A DNA stretch of 64,000 nt, taken from Cylindrotheca closterium (lineage: Eukaryota; Bacillariophyta; Bacillariophyceae; Bacillariales; Bacillariaceae). The stretch spans positions 230,120 through 294,119 of the forward strand of contig CAKOGP040001446.1 of the NCBI GenBank assembly GCA_933822405.4, given 5' to 3'. The notes beneath the pieces were generated by a model. It did not search any database and had not been told where the DNA came from. It saw only the letters and a list, made by a program, of their open reading frames with translations. Both the position numbers and the translations under genes were made by a program. How positions within the stretch are numbered: position 1 is the first letter of the stretch; every line of letters starts with the position of its first letter. Positions 20,343-30,197 of the stretch are shown here, piece by piece.

Positions 20343-21209
20343 GAAAACTCAAGAGAGGAAAGCCATGTGGTGATGCTCTGCAAGCGATTTTGGACGGTGA
20401 GGACGGAGCCGCAGCACCGGCGGCCCCGGATCCAAAAGTAATGGAAAAGCTTCAGGTCGTTGCCTGTATGGGCAGAACGGTAGACTTTACAAACTATCGT
20501 GATCAGATCCAAGTGCATTTATGTGAGCACTGTGGCAAGTGTGACAAACATTTGGAGCAGAGATGTGCCAAATGCGAAAAGGCCCGTTATTGTTCTCGAA
20601 AGTGCCAAGTCGCCGATTGGAAGCGTTATGGACCAATGTGTACTCCGTTCAAGAAGAATACTGAAAGATTGAGAGACGTGATGAGCTCGTCTGTTGGAAA
20701 TTTCATCTGGGAACATAGAATGGAAGTTGGAATGAAAATAGCGCCAAGTGCCAAATTACTGGTTTGGAGCTCAAGGACCTGATTATTGAACTCAGCTTTG
20801 GTCCCAATCAGAATCATGTCATTCCTGCCATGCAACGTCCTCCCATTTTCAGAGTCGCTCGCCGTCGAGACTACGTCAATGGGACTGTGCAACGAGACTG
20901 GTTTACGACACGAACCCCAAAAGATCGTGAAAACATCATCGAGGACATGCGAGCAACCGCACCAAAAGTTCCACCCCACAAGTGCGGAGTCTTGGTCCTA
21001 ATCGGAGATTATGTTTGGTGCCCCATTTGGGCTCTGTGAGTCCCAACCATTTCATCTCAATTTTGCTGGATTTGTAATATGACTAACAACTCTTGCTTTC
21101 CTGCTATAACAATCCTGCTGTAAGGCTCCTTGTGGCAGCATCATTTGGAGTCATCGAAATTGAAGACATGGAGGCGTTGATGCGCAATCTCAGCGTAGAC
21201 AATAATTGA
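20343..21209 (+). pseudogene. MYND-type zinc-finger gene with an apparent frameshift
   Basis: After a stop at 20342 a frame runs through a MYND finger: paired Cys in CEHCGKC, CAKC, YCSRKC and a final ADWKRYGPMC, where the usual second His is replaced by Tyr. This frame ends soon after (about 20782), while conserved-looking sequence continues in another frame (from about 20740: KCQITGLELKDLIIELSF ... VLVLIGDYVW). That second frame splices cleanly over an 89-base intron (21036-21124, GTGAG...AAG) into LLLVAASFGVIEIEDMEAL and stops at 21207-21209. No ATG opens the first exon convincingly, so 5' exons may be missing. A one-base sequencing error would also explain the shift. Confidence 0.55.
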
Positions 21210-21738
21210 AGCTTTGAAGCTCTCGTACTGGTAGCCCCCGTTCCTTCCAAAATTGGGTTGTGCTCATTTCAAACTACTTCGCTCCTGGGAGTATAGTAGT
21301 AGTCACATACATGACACAACTTCATTTCCTAGTATATTGGTCCAAACTGCCAAATTGATTTGAAAACCTACAATACTTTGTCGGTGCACTCTCGGGGGGT
21401 CGCGGTTCTTCCAATTGTGGTGCGGAGGAGGCGGTGCCAACATCTGTGTGGTGCACTCTCGAACAACGAAGAGGAGTAGAAAACGGTGTCGGCGTCTGTT
21501 GTCACCCGTCATCACTTCGTGAATGCTGATAGCTTGCTGATAGAAACTAAACAACATTCATCAAATTTAATTACTTGTACTAAAATGTAGATATCGATCC
21601 ATCCATGAATCGAAGATAGACTCGTGGAAAGATGGGTGAGTCAGTTTGTGTGAGTGAAAGATCCCTTACAAACCGAAGCAAAATCAAAGACTTTTTGTGC
21701 ATCAACAAAATGTCTCAAAGCCAAAGAGCCAATCGCAT
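21210..21738. other. Intergenic, convergent genes
   Basis: 3' flanks of the MYND gene and of the channel gene. Nothing recognised. Confidence 0.5.
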
Positions 21739-24249
21739 TTACATTCCTGCGGTTTGTTCAAAGAGCATCGTAACAACTCGCTTGATGTGTTTCATTTCAT
21801 TTTGAATCTCCAGCTTCTTTTCGGCCACTGAACTCTTCAATTGAACTACATTGGTCCGATCGACAGCCATTTCCTTTAAGAGCTCAGTCTTCAAATCTTC
21901 AATTTCCACGTGCAAACTGTCAATTTGCGTCTTACGGAGAGCATCTTCTCTATCACTCTCACTAAGCTTGGTCACACTGGAAGTAAAGAAGAATCGACGA
22001 ATCTGGGGTGGCCACAGGATTCCAAATGTGACAATACCGAGTAAGAACCAAATGGGGATGAAGGCTACTGTCAGTACTTTCAAAATAAAGTAGCAGTAGA
22101 ATTCAATGTTCAAGATTCCAAGGTCTTGATCATCATCAAACAAGAGATTTGTCATCCGCTCCCAAGTACTTTCTCCAAAGACAGTCTTCTTGCCTCCTTC
22201 ACGCTTCTTTTTGCGGCTGGACAAACCAAACATCTTGCGAAGTTTTCTTTTCCATGGACCGTTGGCGACGGCATCCATTTGTGCAATGAAATCCAAACGA
22301 TTGGTCCAAAACACAATTGCAGCACGTTCATCTTGAATAACTTTGTAAGAGTCTGTCACGATAGCAATCAACACATTGGCCAACAAGATAACCATCAAAA
22401 ACATAAACAGGGCAAACATGGCCACTGCCAACCAGCCCACTTCGTCGTCAATGAATCTTCCTTCGTCGACTTCTCCCAAAAGCATCGTATAGACGCTGAG
22501 AAGAGCACTCCAGTGATTGCACCAGGGAGAAGGGTCGTAGGCATCGCACTGAATTTGATGGATCAGCTCATGTCGTAATTCCTTGTTTTCAGAATAAGCA
22601 TAGTAATACGGCGGTGCATCAGCACAATATTGTGTTTCTTGAAACATTGTGTAAAACATTCTCGAAAAAGCCACCAAGAAAATGACCAAACAAAAGATAA
22701 AGGCGGAGAGGCGACTCAACACGTGGAAAACACCTCCAGAGAAAATGGCAAAATCAATGTACACATTTCTCAGATACGCCAAGAACTTGATAATCAAGAT
22801 AAAGACCGATATCGAAGTACCGTAGACAAAGACAAAGAAGGGACCCCCTCCAAATAGTACCAACGTAGCCCAAACGCAGACCAACAAAATGTAGACAAAG
22901 TTGAGCCAATTGGAAAGATCGCGGACGTAAATGTGAAAGGCACCAAGGGCGGCTAGAGAAACGGCTTGAAAGACTTCGCGCATGATAAAGTAAAAGGCTC
23001 CAGCATACATGCCTCCAACCATGAGCCATCTGTAATTTGGACCCCAGTCGTGAGGGGCTTCATCATAGAGGAAACCAATTTGTCGGAGGTCAACCTCACA
23101 ATCAATCTTATCTTCGCAGAAATCAAGTTGGATTTTGCGTAGATGCTGCGAATTGGTGACGGCAAACATGTAAGCCGCGAGGACTACAAGTTGCATGTAC
23201 AGATCCAGGATCAAAATCATGGTCGGAAATCTCTGAGCAATCTTGTCATTCAGCATTTCTTGAACTGCTCTCATAACAACAGCCCTGTCTTGTAAGAAGG
23301 AAGGCAAACGCTGCAGGGCAGAGAAAAACTCTGGAGTGGGCTTTGGTTTCGAGTTCAAAATGTGCTTGAGACAGCCTTGAACGGCGTCAATTTGGTCTTC
23401 GTTGGATCGATCCACACCGGTAATAGCAAATTGTGCCAAGACCAAAAGAGGCAAAGGTCCTCCCCCGATGGAATTAACCAGATCAGGGTTCTGAGAAAGC
23501 AGCAGTCGGACAGCCGAAGGAGCATTCTTTCGGCCAGCATTGGAGAGCACGAAATGCAGTGGAGTACGTTGCTTGTTATCCACTGTTGTGGCTCCTTCTG
23601 GATAAGCATCGGTCAAGACATATAGGGTTTCTTCGGACCGACCAAAGGCACAAGCCAAGTGCAAGGGCAGCAAACCTTCATCAGTCGGATAACTGGCAGC
23701 TCCTGTATTACTCAATAGGATGACAACATCTGGAGAGTTGGTACTCTGGGTACCCAGAGTTCCGAGAAAGAAATGCAAGGGTGTACGGCCCTTTCGATCC
23801 ACGGTTGTTTTGGACTCGGGAAAGGCTTCCGCTAGACTCTTGATAACGGCCGGTTCCGCATCATAAGCACAAGCGTAGTGAATGGGCAACCATCCAAAAG
23901 AATCAGGCCATTGAATGATATCTCCAGCCACATTCAAAAAGATATCAATCACATCGGTAGGAGGCACGTGCTGACAGGCAAAATGAAGGGCCGTCTTTCC
24001 TACATCATCTCGTTGCTCGGCCGCATCTCTAATTTCATTTTCATCGTGGGTGTGCAACCAGTCTCGGACAGGGTCCCAACTGCGGTTTGCCGCATTCCTG
24101 GCGTCTTCCGAGTTATCTTCCGGAGCAAAGGCTTGAGCGCAGTATTGCATTAGATACAAGACTTCCGGGAGTCCCTCCGAGTAACCAGCTCCGCCATCAG
24201 CCACTTCTGCTCCAACGGCATCTCCTTGTACGCCACCGTATTCCGCCAT
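21739..24249 (-). CDS. Ankyrin-repeat TRP-like cation channel, paralogue 1
   Basis: Intronless frame of 836 residues. About five ankyrin repeats lie at residues 75-265 (GKTALHFACQH, GWLPIHYACAYD, GRTPLHFFLG, GLLPLHLACAFG, QRTPLHFVLS). A membrane region follows at about 355-720, with six or more helices; the last (LAVAMFALFMFLMVILLANVLIAIVTDSY) is very like TRP segment 6, and the segment before it (LLSVYTMLLGEVDE) fits a pore helix and filter. A basic stretch and another hydrophobic segment (LTVAFIPIWFLLGIVTFGILWPP) come next, then a coiled coil over about 785-830. Likely a plasma- or endomembrane cation channel assembled through its C-terminus; ligand and ion are unknown. It is a near-full-length paralogue of 30198-32711. 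Confidence 0.85.
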   Translation of the reverse strand: MAEYGGVQGDAVGAEVADGGAGYSEGLPEVLYLMQYCAQAFAPEDNSEDARNAANRSWDPVRDWLHTHDENEIRDAAEQRDDVGKTALHFACQHVPPTDVIDIFLNVAGDIIQWPDSFGWLPIHYACAYDAEPAVIKSLAEAFPESKTTVDRKGRTPLHFFLGTLGTQSTNSPDVVILLSNTGAASYPTDEGLLPLHLACAFGRSEETLYVLTDAYPEGATTVDNKQRTPLHFVLSNAGRKNAPSAVRLLLSQNPDLVNSIGGGPLPLLVLAQFAITGVDRSNEDQIDAVQGCLKHILNSKPKPTPEFFSALQRLPSFLQDRAVVMRAVQEMLNDKIAQRFPTMILILDLYMQLVVLAAYMFAVTNSQHLRKIQLDFCEDKIDCEVDLRQIGFLYDEAPHDWGPNYRWLMVGGMYAGAFYFIMREVFQAVSLAALGAFHIYVRDLSNWLNFVYILLVCVWATLVLFGGGPFFVFVYGTSISVFILIIKFLAYLRNVYIDFAIFSGGVFHVLSRLSAFIFCLVIFLVAFSRMFYTMFQETQYCADAPPYYYAYSENKELRHELIHQIQCDAYDPSPWCNHWSALLSVYTMLLGEVDEGRFIDDEVGWLAVAMFALFMFLMVILLANVLIAIVTDSYKVIQDERAAIVFWTNRLDFIAQMDAVANGPWKRKLRKMFGLSSRKKKREGGKKTVFGESTWERMTNLLFDDDQDLGILNIEFYCYFILKVLTVAFIPIWFLLGIVTFGILWPPQIRRFFFTSSVTKLSESDREDALRKTQIDSLHVEIEDLKTELLKEMAVDRTNVVQLKSSVAEKKLEIQNEMKHIKRVVTMLFEQTAGM

Positions 24250-24990
24250 ATTGCTTTATGACTGACTATTGAGTGATTATTATTGAGTGACTAAAAGTTT
24301 GGAATTCTTTCTTTTTTTGTTTTTGGAATCGTTTCCAATTTTCTTTTTCACTTTTGTCCGCTCAGCAATTGTGGTTGTGGTGTGTACTCGTGTTCCTTAT
24401 CAAATACAGCAAGGATACTGTAGAATGAATCTACCGGTAACGAGGGCAACAGCAATAAAGCAAGTACCTACTGTACTGTATTAACCTGTTTGAAGAATCT
24501 TCAAACGAAACCTACGCCAGCTTCCGGCTCTCACTTTCTTTGATTCTTCGGTTTGGTTGTGACCCAGAGTGCCAGTACAACAAACCAGTACAGTAGCTGT
24601 ACAGTACTTGTATTGGTGTCACGCCGGCGAGGTTTTTGGACCATACATTCGAATGAGTCGAAAACAATGATGATTGATTCGAATGATATGAATCAACACG
24701 ATGCACGATCCTTCGCGCGGTCGGAACTTGCGCCGGAAGCACTGACGAAACATCTTCCACTGGCGAAATTCCGGTCTTCTTGCATTTGGTCAAAAAATCT
24801 TGCAACCGACTTTCCACCAAAACAACAAGGCGTTGTCATCACAACTCACTCACTCACATTATCTGATACAGCACTGTACTGTAGGAATCCGTGAACTTTA
24901 TCCACAAACACAAACACACCACAACATACAGCACAACATACAGCACAACATACAACACACAAACACAACATCATCCTTATAATCAACACC
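24250..24990. promoter_or_regulatory. Divergent promoter region, channel 1 / MPC fusion
   Basis: Holds a near-perfect palindrome at 24488-24506 (arms GTTTGAAGA and TCTTCAAAC, one central base) with an internal GAATCTTC, which resembles a heat-shock-element core. GTAC/TGTACAGTAC repeats lie around 24575-24610. A CAACATACAGCA minisatellite (24922-24960) lies in the presumed 5' leader of the MPC gene. Confidence 0.4.
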
Positions 24991-25809
24991 ATGTTTGCTC
25001 GTCCTTCTTCCCGCCTCGCTTCTCATGCCATGCTCCGAGCCTCCCGACGAGTCGTCGTTGGCGGCAAGCGCTTCGGCAAACGCTTTCAATCCACCACAAA
25101 GGAAGAACCCAAAGGCTGGTGGTCTTCTGCCCAATTCTGGGGTGGTCTCGGTGCTCTTGCTGGATGGGGAATGTCCGGATCCGCCATTTACGATGCCTTT
25201 CAACAGGGGCCGGAAGTGATTTCCTTGACCATGACGCCCGTTCTGATTGTCTATTCCACCCTCTTTGCCCGTTGGGCTTGGGTGGTGCAGCCTCGCAATC
25301 TTTTGTTGTGTGCCTGTCATGTTACCAATGTGGGTGCCCAAATCAATCAATTTCGTCGGGCGTTGGAATTCAAAAAGGAGCAAGGAGAAGAAGAAAAAGT
25401 GACTGAAATTATGCAACAAGTCGGTGCTGGTTGTGTGGCGGCTGCGGTTGCTGTTGTAGCGGGACCTACACTTGGTTCGGCCTTGGCCTCTGCCGAACTC
25501 GGTGCCTTGTCCAGTATTGCTGCCGCTCCTGCCGGTCCCTTTACGGTTCACTTTTGGGCCCCAATGTCCAAATGGTTCATTAGTGGAGCTTCGTTCATGG
25601 ACTTGCATCGTCCCACTGACAAGATTAGTTTGCCACAGTACACGGCACTCACTCTTACCGGTTTCTTCTTTTCAAGATATGCATTGTTGGTGACACCCAT
25701 CAACTACACACTCTGCAGTGTCAATATTGCGCTCTTTGGAAGTTCGGCATGGCATTTGGGACGAAAGGTCAAGGCTGATTTTATTGATGAAAAGGGCGAG
25801 GAGCAATAA
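24991..25809 (+). CDS. Fused mitochondrial pyruvate carrier, MPC1-like + MPC2-like
   Basis: Single frame of 272 residues. Residues 1-35 are Arg/Ser-rich with no acids (mitochondrial presequence). Residues 46-130 match MPC1: FWGGLGALAGWGMSGSAIYD, GPEVISLTMTPVLIVYS, and ARWAWVVQPRNLLLCACHVTN. Residues 183-265 match MPC2: GPFTVHFWAPMSKWFISGAS, DKISLPQYTALTLTGFFFSRY, ITPxNW-like VTPINYTLCSVN, and HLGRKVKADF. Normal MPC1 and MPC2 are separate proteins of about 110-130 residues that pair in the inner membrane to import pyruvate. Between the halves residues 144-180 form an Ala/Val/Gly-rich hydrophobic stretch that could be a linker helix. The chain is thus a built-in heterodimer. Confidence 0.9.
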   Translation: MFARPSSRLASHAMLRASRRVVVGGKRFGKRFQSTTKEEPKGWWSSAQFWGGLGALAGWGMSGSAIYDAFQQGPEVISLTMTPVLIVYSTLFARWAWVVQPRNLLLCACHVTNVGAQINQFRRALEFKKEQGEEEKVTEIMQQVGAGCVAAAVAVVAGPTLGSALASAELGALSSIAAAPAGPFTVHFWAPMSKWFISGASFMDLHRPTDKISLPQYTALTLTGFFFSRYALLVTPINYTLCSVNIALFGSSAWHLGRKVKADFIDEKGEEQ

Positions 25810-26159
25810 AGAGAAAAGTACGAGTACGAGTAGGACTACAGTAGGATAGCATTAAACAAATATTTAAGATATATGTATATAATTGGCTTTAGAGTAGCCA
25901 CAAACAATGAAATCATTTTCTTTTCTAATATTCTAATACGTTGTCTGGATTATTATTGTTTTGTTACGTGCTTGTTGCAATGTGTGGTTGCCTTTTTGTT
26001 GTTGCATATGGAAAGGGCATTGCTAGCGCTTTTATTTTAAAAAAAGAAAGTTCAAGTATAGAGTGACTGCTGATATACCGGTATGATAATAGTATGATCT
26101 AATACTAGGAGAGACTAGACTGAATCAAGAACCATACTCATGACTTCTTCGAAATGAAA
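25810..26159. other. Intergenic, convergent genes
   Basis: AT-rich 3' flanks of the MPC fusion and the SPX kinase. Nothing else seen. Confidence 0.5.
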
Positions 26160-27878
26160 TCACTTGGTTCGTTCCACGAACCGAATCTCGGCATCAATCA
26201 TTTGACAAATTTCCTTGGAAGTTGGTCGCTTGGATGGCTCGGCCGCCCAGGCCCTCTTGAGCATTTCACTTAATTCGTGAGTCCACGCCCTTGGAATGGT
26301 GGGTCGCTTTTCCTTTTCCAAGACAAACGAATTCAATTGAATCACGGACATGTTGTCAAAGGGTGATTTCATCGTCATGGTTTCCCAAAAGGTAATGGCA
26401 AAGGAATAGACATCGACGGGTGTCCCATAAGGCTTGTACAAAACCACTTCGGGAGCCATGTATTTGCGGGTCCCCGTCCGTCCTGTGGCTTTGAATTCAT
26501 TGTCCGCAATCTTTTCCTTTGGCAATAGTTCCTTGACCAATCCAAAATCAAAAATGACCGCATTGCCTTTGGAATCCATTCCAATGTTCTGTGGTTTAAT
26601 GTCACGGTGAATAATACTATGTTCATGCAAGTGTGCCATCCCCTTGGCCACGTCGTGCATGGCCTTGAGTCGGGCTTGCCACAAATAGGCCAGTTGGTGC
26701 TTGTGAGTGATCTTGCCCACACCAAATTTTCCTTCCAGTTTGGATACTAGTGGCTGCCACTCTTTGTATATGCAATGATCCAGCGAGGCGGACAATCGAT
26801 CCAATACCAAAAAGTAGGAAGTCGAGCCGGTGGGCGTCGCCACCAGATTGATAATGTTGGGATGCGAAATGCAGGACAAGTACTTGGCTTCAATGGCCAG
26901 GTCCACAGCTCCATCAATTTTGCTGGACGGTTTGAGATGCTCGTTGATTTGTTTAATGGCATATCGTGCATATCCTTCCTCTCGTTCTTCCAAACACTGT
27001 TGCTGCAACAAGAGTCGAGCTTCGTCCGTTTCGTGTGCGGCCAGTTGAATTTTTTGAATTTCGTAGACACTGCAAAACTTGCCCTGTCCCAACAATTCTC
27101 CGGCAATGTCAATCTCCTCCCGTTCCAAAGAGGGCAACAACCGCGGGGTATGCGAGGCAAAAAACGGCGAGAGCCCCTCCAAGGCTTCCAACGCGCGATG
27201 GGCCTTTTGCTCAACCAGAGTGGTCGTCAGTACTTGATCGTGAAGCTTGCGTTTTTGTCCCGCCGTTGGATTTTTGTGTTCCAATAGAGCATCCAACTGT
27301 TGAATCATCCCATTGATATTGACCAAGTAATCGTCCATGGCCGCGCCATCCAAATAAATTTGGTCCTCCATGATGGAAACCAATTTGGACTTGCGGACAT
27401 TGGAAAAGGTACGCTTGTCATACTTTTTGAGGATCTTGGAAAAGGCCATTTTGTTGACTTGCAAAAACTCGCGGACGAGCTCCACTTCGTTGCGAAAATC
27501 GAGCAAGTGTTCCTTCATTTCTTGGACACTGACCATGGAAGTCGTGACATTTTCACTGGAACGCAATTTGGCCATGTCCGTAAGCAAGGTGGCGTGTTTC
27601 AATTGGGCCCAACTCTCCTTGTGCCTGTAGAACGAATCCAAACCCTGTTGGGATCGTTCAAAGACTTCCCAAAAGTCGGAATAATCGCCCGCTTTTTCAC
27701 TGTCTGAAACCACACTCAGATGGGGTGAATCGGAGCGTTCTTCGAGAGAAACAACAGGTGGATGATCAGGCTGTGTCTTGGGAAGCGTCTTCTTCAAGCC
27801 CTTGTAATCCACCGCAAATTCCTTCCAAGCGGGATGATGCTCCTCTATGGTTTGAGACAATTCCTTGCCAAACTTCAT
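26160..27878 (-). CDS. SPX-domain protein kinase
   Basis: Frame of 572 residues from the ATG at 27878 (MKFGKELSQ); the frame upstream has no further ATG start of value. Residues 1-210 are an SPX domain: MKFGKEL...HPAWKEFAVDYKGLKK at the N-terminus, and the Lys-rich helix VNKMAFSKILKKYDKRT that in SPX proteins binds inositol pyrophosphates. Residues about 255-570 are a kinase domain: loop GQGKFCSVYE, YAIKQI lysine, HRDIKPQN catalytic loop, DFGLVKE, MAPEV and the DVYSFAITFWE helix F, all key residues present. Family knowledge says SPX senses phosphate status; coupling to a kinase suggests phosphate-dependent signalling (inference). It is divergent to the RING gene at 28710. Confidence 0.88.
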   Translation of the reverse strand: MKFGKELSQTIEEHHPAWKEFAVDYKGLKKTLPKTQPDHPPVVSLEERSDSPHLSVVSDSEKAGDYSDFWEVFERSQQGLDSFYRHKESWAQLKHATLLTDMAKLRSSENVTTSMVSVQEMKEHLLDFRNEVELVREFLQVNKMAFSKILKKYDKRTFSNVRKSKLVSIMEDQIYLDGAAMDDYLVNINGMIQQLDALLEHKNPTAGQKRKLHDQVLTTTLVEQKAHRALEALEGLSPFFASHTPRLLPSLEREEIDIAGELLGQGKFCSVYEIQKIQLAAHETDEARLLLQQQCLEEREEGYARYAIKQINEHLKPSSKIDGAVDLAIEAKYLSCISHPNIINLVATPTGSTSYFLVLDRLSASLDHCIYKEWQPLVSKLEGKFGVGKITHKHQLAYLWQARLKAMHDVAKGMAHLHEHSIIHRDIKPQNIGMDSKGNAVIFDFGLVKELLPKEKIADNEFKATGRTGTRKYMAPEVVLYKPYGTPVDVYSFAITFWETMTMKSPFDNMSVIQLNSFVLEKEKRPTIPRAWTHELSEMLKRAWAAEPSKRPTSKEICQMIDAEIRFVERTK

Positions 27879-28709
27879 GGTTGTTTCCTTTCTATCTGGC
27901 AACGATTGATCGTCTGCTCAACGATTGATTGATTCCGTACCGCCTTCTTTCTTCTTTACTATTGCTGCTCCTATTGTTCTGTTTTATTCATCAACATTGG
28001 CTACCGTACAGTACAGTGCCGGGATACTACAGTACTTTGTTGGCACAACGAGCGAGGTATGCGAGGTATGATGAGCGAGGTCGTGTTATGTCGTGTTTCA
28101 AAAAGTTTTCCTTTCAACTCCGATGATTGCGAATTTGCGACAGCGAGAAGGGTATGAACGTTGAAAGTGTCAATCATCAATGATGGCCAATCAATACTTC
28201 CGGAAGAACACCACATATTTAAGCCTGAAATAATTGTGGCCAATCAAAAAGTTCCGGAAGGAATTTCCCAGTTTTGAAAGAGCGATCATAACACGGGAAC
28301 ACTCTCGTACCGGTTGGTTGAAGTTGTCGTTACAAAGTACTTGTACACACGCCACACCACACGTGTAAATGATCAATAAAAGCATCCACCCTGCCTGCCA
28401 ATGTCGACGTGCGACGTGTTCTGTTCTTTGGTTCAACATACCAATCGACACTACTTCTGCTCTTTCTCAAAAATGACATCCACAATTGACGCTAACTCTG
28501 TCCCCAAAACGGCGGGGCATAAAAAAGAAGATTGCTCATGCGCGACGCCGTTCGACGAAAAGAAGTGCCTCTTGGCTCGCGGAAGAAATTTGGTTCGATT
28601 GAATGAGCTGAGTGTCTTGTACCAGTACCGTACTATAATAATTATTCTGTACTCCTTGACTTCATTATCATCATCATCATCATCATCAAGTGCAGTAAAA
28701 CTCCCCACA
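27879..28709. promoter_or_regulatory. Divergent promoter, SPX kinase / RING-H2 gene
   Basis: A two-part module occurs twice: GGCCAATCA (28185 and 28238) followed after a few bases by TTCCGGAA (28198 and 28252), so the copies lie 53-54 bases apart. GGCCAATCA contains a CCAAT box; TTCCGGAA is a palindrome. A TCA/CAT microsatellite lies at about 28664-28687, just ahead of the RING gene. Confidence 0.45.
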
Positions 28710-29609
28710 ATGACACAACTTCCTTCCCTTTCCTTTACCCTCCTATTTGCATTAACGCGGGTAGGATCTGCAGCCGCCTACTACTCCCAAATATGTCCCG
28801 TGACCACCGTGGTGGAATTGATCGAAATCAAGAATGAATCCACTTCCATTACGGAATATCATTACCAACAAACGAATCAGGAAATTGGAAGCAACACAAC
28901 CGCCATTTTTAGAGAATGCCAATGTCCTGGACCCATCAAACACGATCCCTTTGTATGTCCCTATCACACCAATCTCTGTGCGATTCCAGTCGATGTCAAC
29001 GATTCCGTCTTGTGTTTTGAAGACGATGCGTCTACTGTACTCGTAAGAAATATTTGGCCGTTGGTGTGCCTCTGGTATATATTCCTGTGTTTGCTATGCT
29101 TTTCCTACAAGGGACGACACGCCATTACTTATTGCGTCCAACGGTGTTTTCCCAATACCAACGGCATGTTGGTCGATCGAATTTTGGAACATCACAATAC
29201 GATTCGCTTGCATTACATGAACTTTTGGAATGCCAATCATCCAAACGCGAACGCCTCAAATGAAGAGGAATGCGGAGAATTGATTCTCAAAACCAAAGCC
29301 TACAAGGCAGAAGAACACGTCAAATTGGAAGATAATCTACAAGATTTGGAGGAAGACGATCCCTCTATTTGTTGCACCATTTGTTTTGGACCCTTGCAAG
29401 AGGGAGATCGAATTGCTTCTCTAGAATGCAAACACATTTTTCATGTCGAATGCATCAAGGGATGGGTTCAACGAAAGAATACGTGTCCACTCTGTGCGAC
29501 GCAAATTGCCAAGCCACGCAAACCAAGTGCAAGTGCAAGTGCAAGCAATTCAAATACGGCGGCAGTTCAAAATGATGATACTGCAGAATTAGAGTCCAAT
29601 GCAGTATAG
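28710..29609 (+). CDS. Membrane-anchored RING-H2 ubiquitin ligase
   Basis: 299 residues from the ATG at 28710, chosen because it opens a good signal peptide (SLSFTLLFALTRVGSAAA); the frame is open upstream but without a signal. A lumenal or outer domain of about 90 residues with several Cys and N-glycosylation sites (NES, NTT, NDS) is followed by a membrane helix at about 115-133 and a cytosolic RING-H2 at 222-262 (CTIC ... CKHIFHVEC ... CPLC, complete set of eight metal ligands). A short Ser/Ala/Asn tail ends it. A transmembrane E3 ligase is the likely role; the target is unknown. Confidence 0.85.
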   Translation: MTQLPSLSFTLLFALTRVGSAAAYYSQICPVTTVVELIEIKNESTSITEYHYQQTNQEIGSNTTAIFRECQCPGPIKHDPFVCPYHTNLCAIPVDVNDSVLCFEDDASTVLVRNIWPLVCLWYIFLCLLCFSYKGRHAITYCVQRCFPNTNGMLVDRILEHHNTIRLHYMNFWNANHPNANASNEEECGELILKTKAYKAEEHVKLEDNLQDLEEDDPSICCTICFGPLQEGDRIASLECKHIFHVECIKGWVQRKNTCPLCATQIAKPRKPSASASASNSNTAAVQNDDTAELESNAV

Positions 29610-30197
29610 TTGCAGCTGATATAGGCCTAGTGGTTTTAGTGGACACAATAATAGTGGGGCTGGGAATACGGTCAAAGTACGCTTGTTTCAATTTCCAGTT
29701 TTGGGCAAATTAAAAGGAAAATTGAAGCATAGAGAGTATAATATAATAATAGTACTGTAGTCCTATTTTAGAATAATGATTATATATATAATATATATAA
29801 ATATATATATATATTTATTAGACAATGTAGAAACGGAATAGTGTAGTAGTTTGCGATGGACAATGATGATGATGATCATTATGGTGGTGACTGTAGCACA
29901 TAGTCGATTGTTGAAGTATGTAATTCACAAACCTACCGGTATCAAATCATATTTGATTTCATATGATGTTGTTGTATAATAGGTACCGGTACACACCAAC
30001 GGATTGCACTTGCAATGGAATAATATATTTTCCATAAAAGCCCCTAGTATGTAATAGTATTAGAAAGGTTAATCAATACTTCCAGTGCAATGGACAGCAC
30101 CACCACCATCCACCATCCACCATGCTCCTAATTCACAGCTTCACGCACAGCCAACCATGGCTCGTCACTCGTCAGTACTAACTGACTTGCTGGTTCA
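29610..30197. other. Intergenic, with TA microsatellite
   Basis: Convergent 3' flanks. A TA-rich run lies at about 29780-29820, and ACCGGTA / GTACCGGTAC motifs around 29935 and 29982. Confidence 0.5.
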
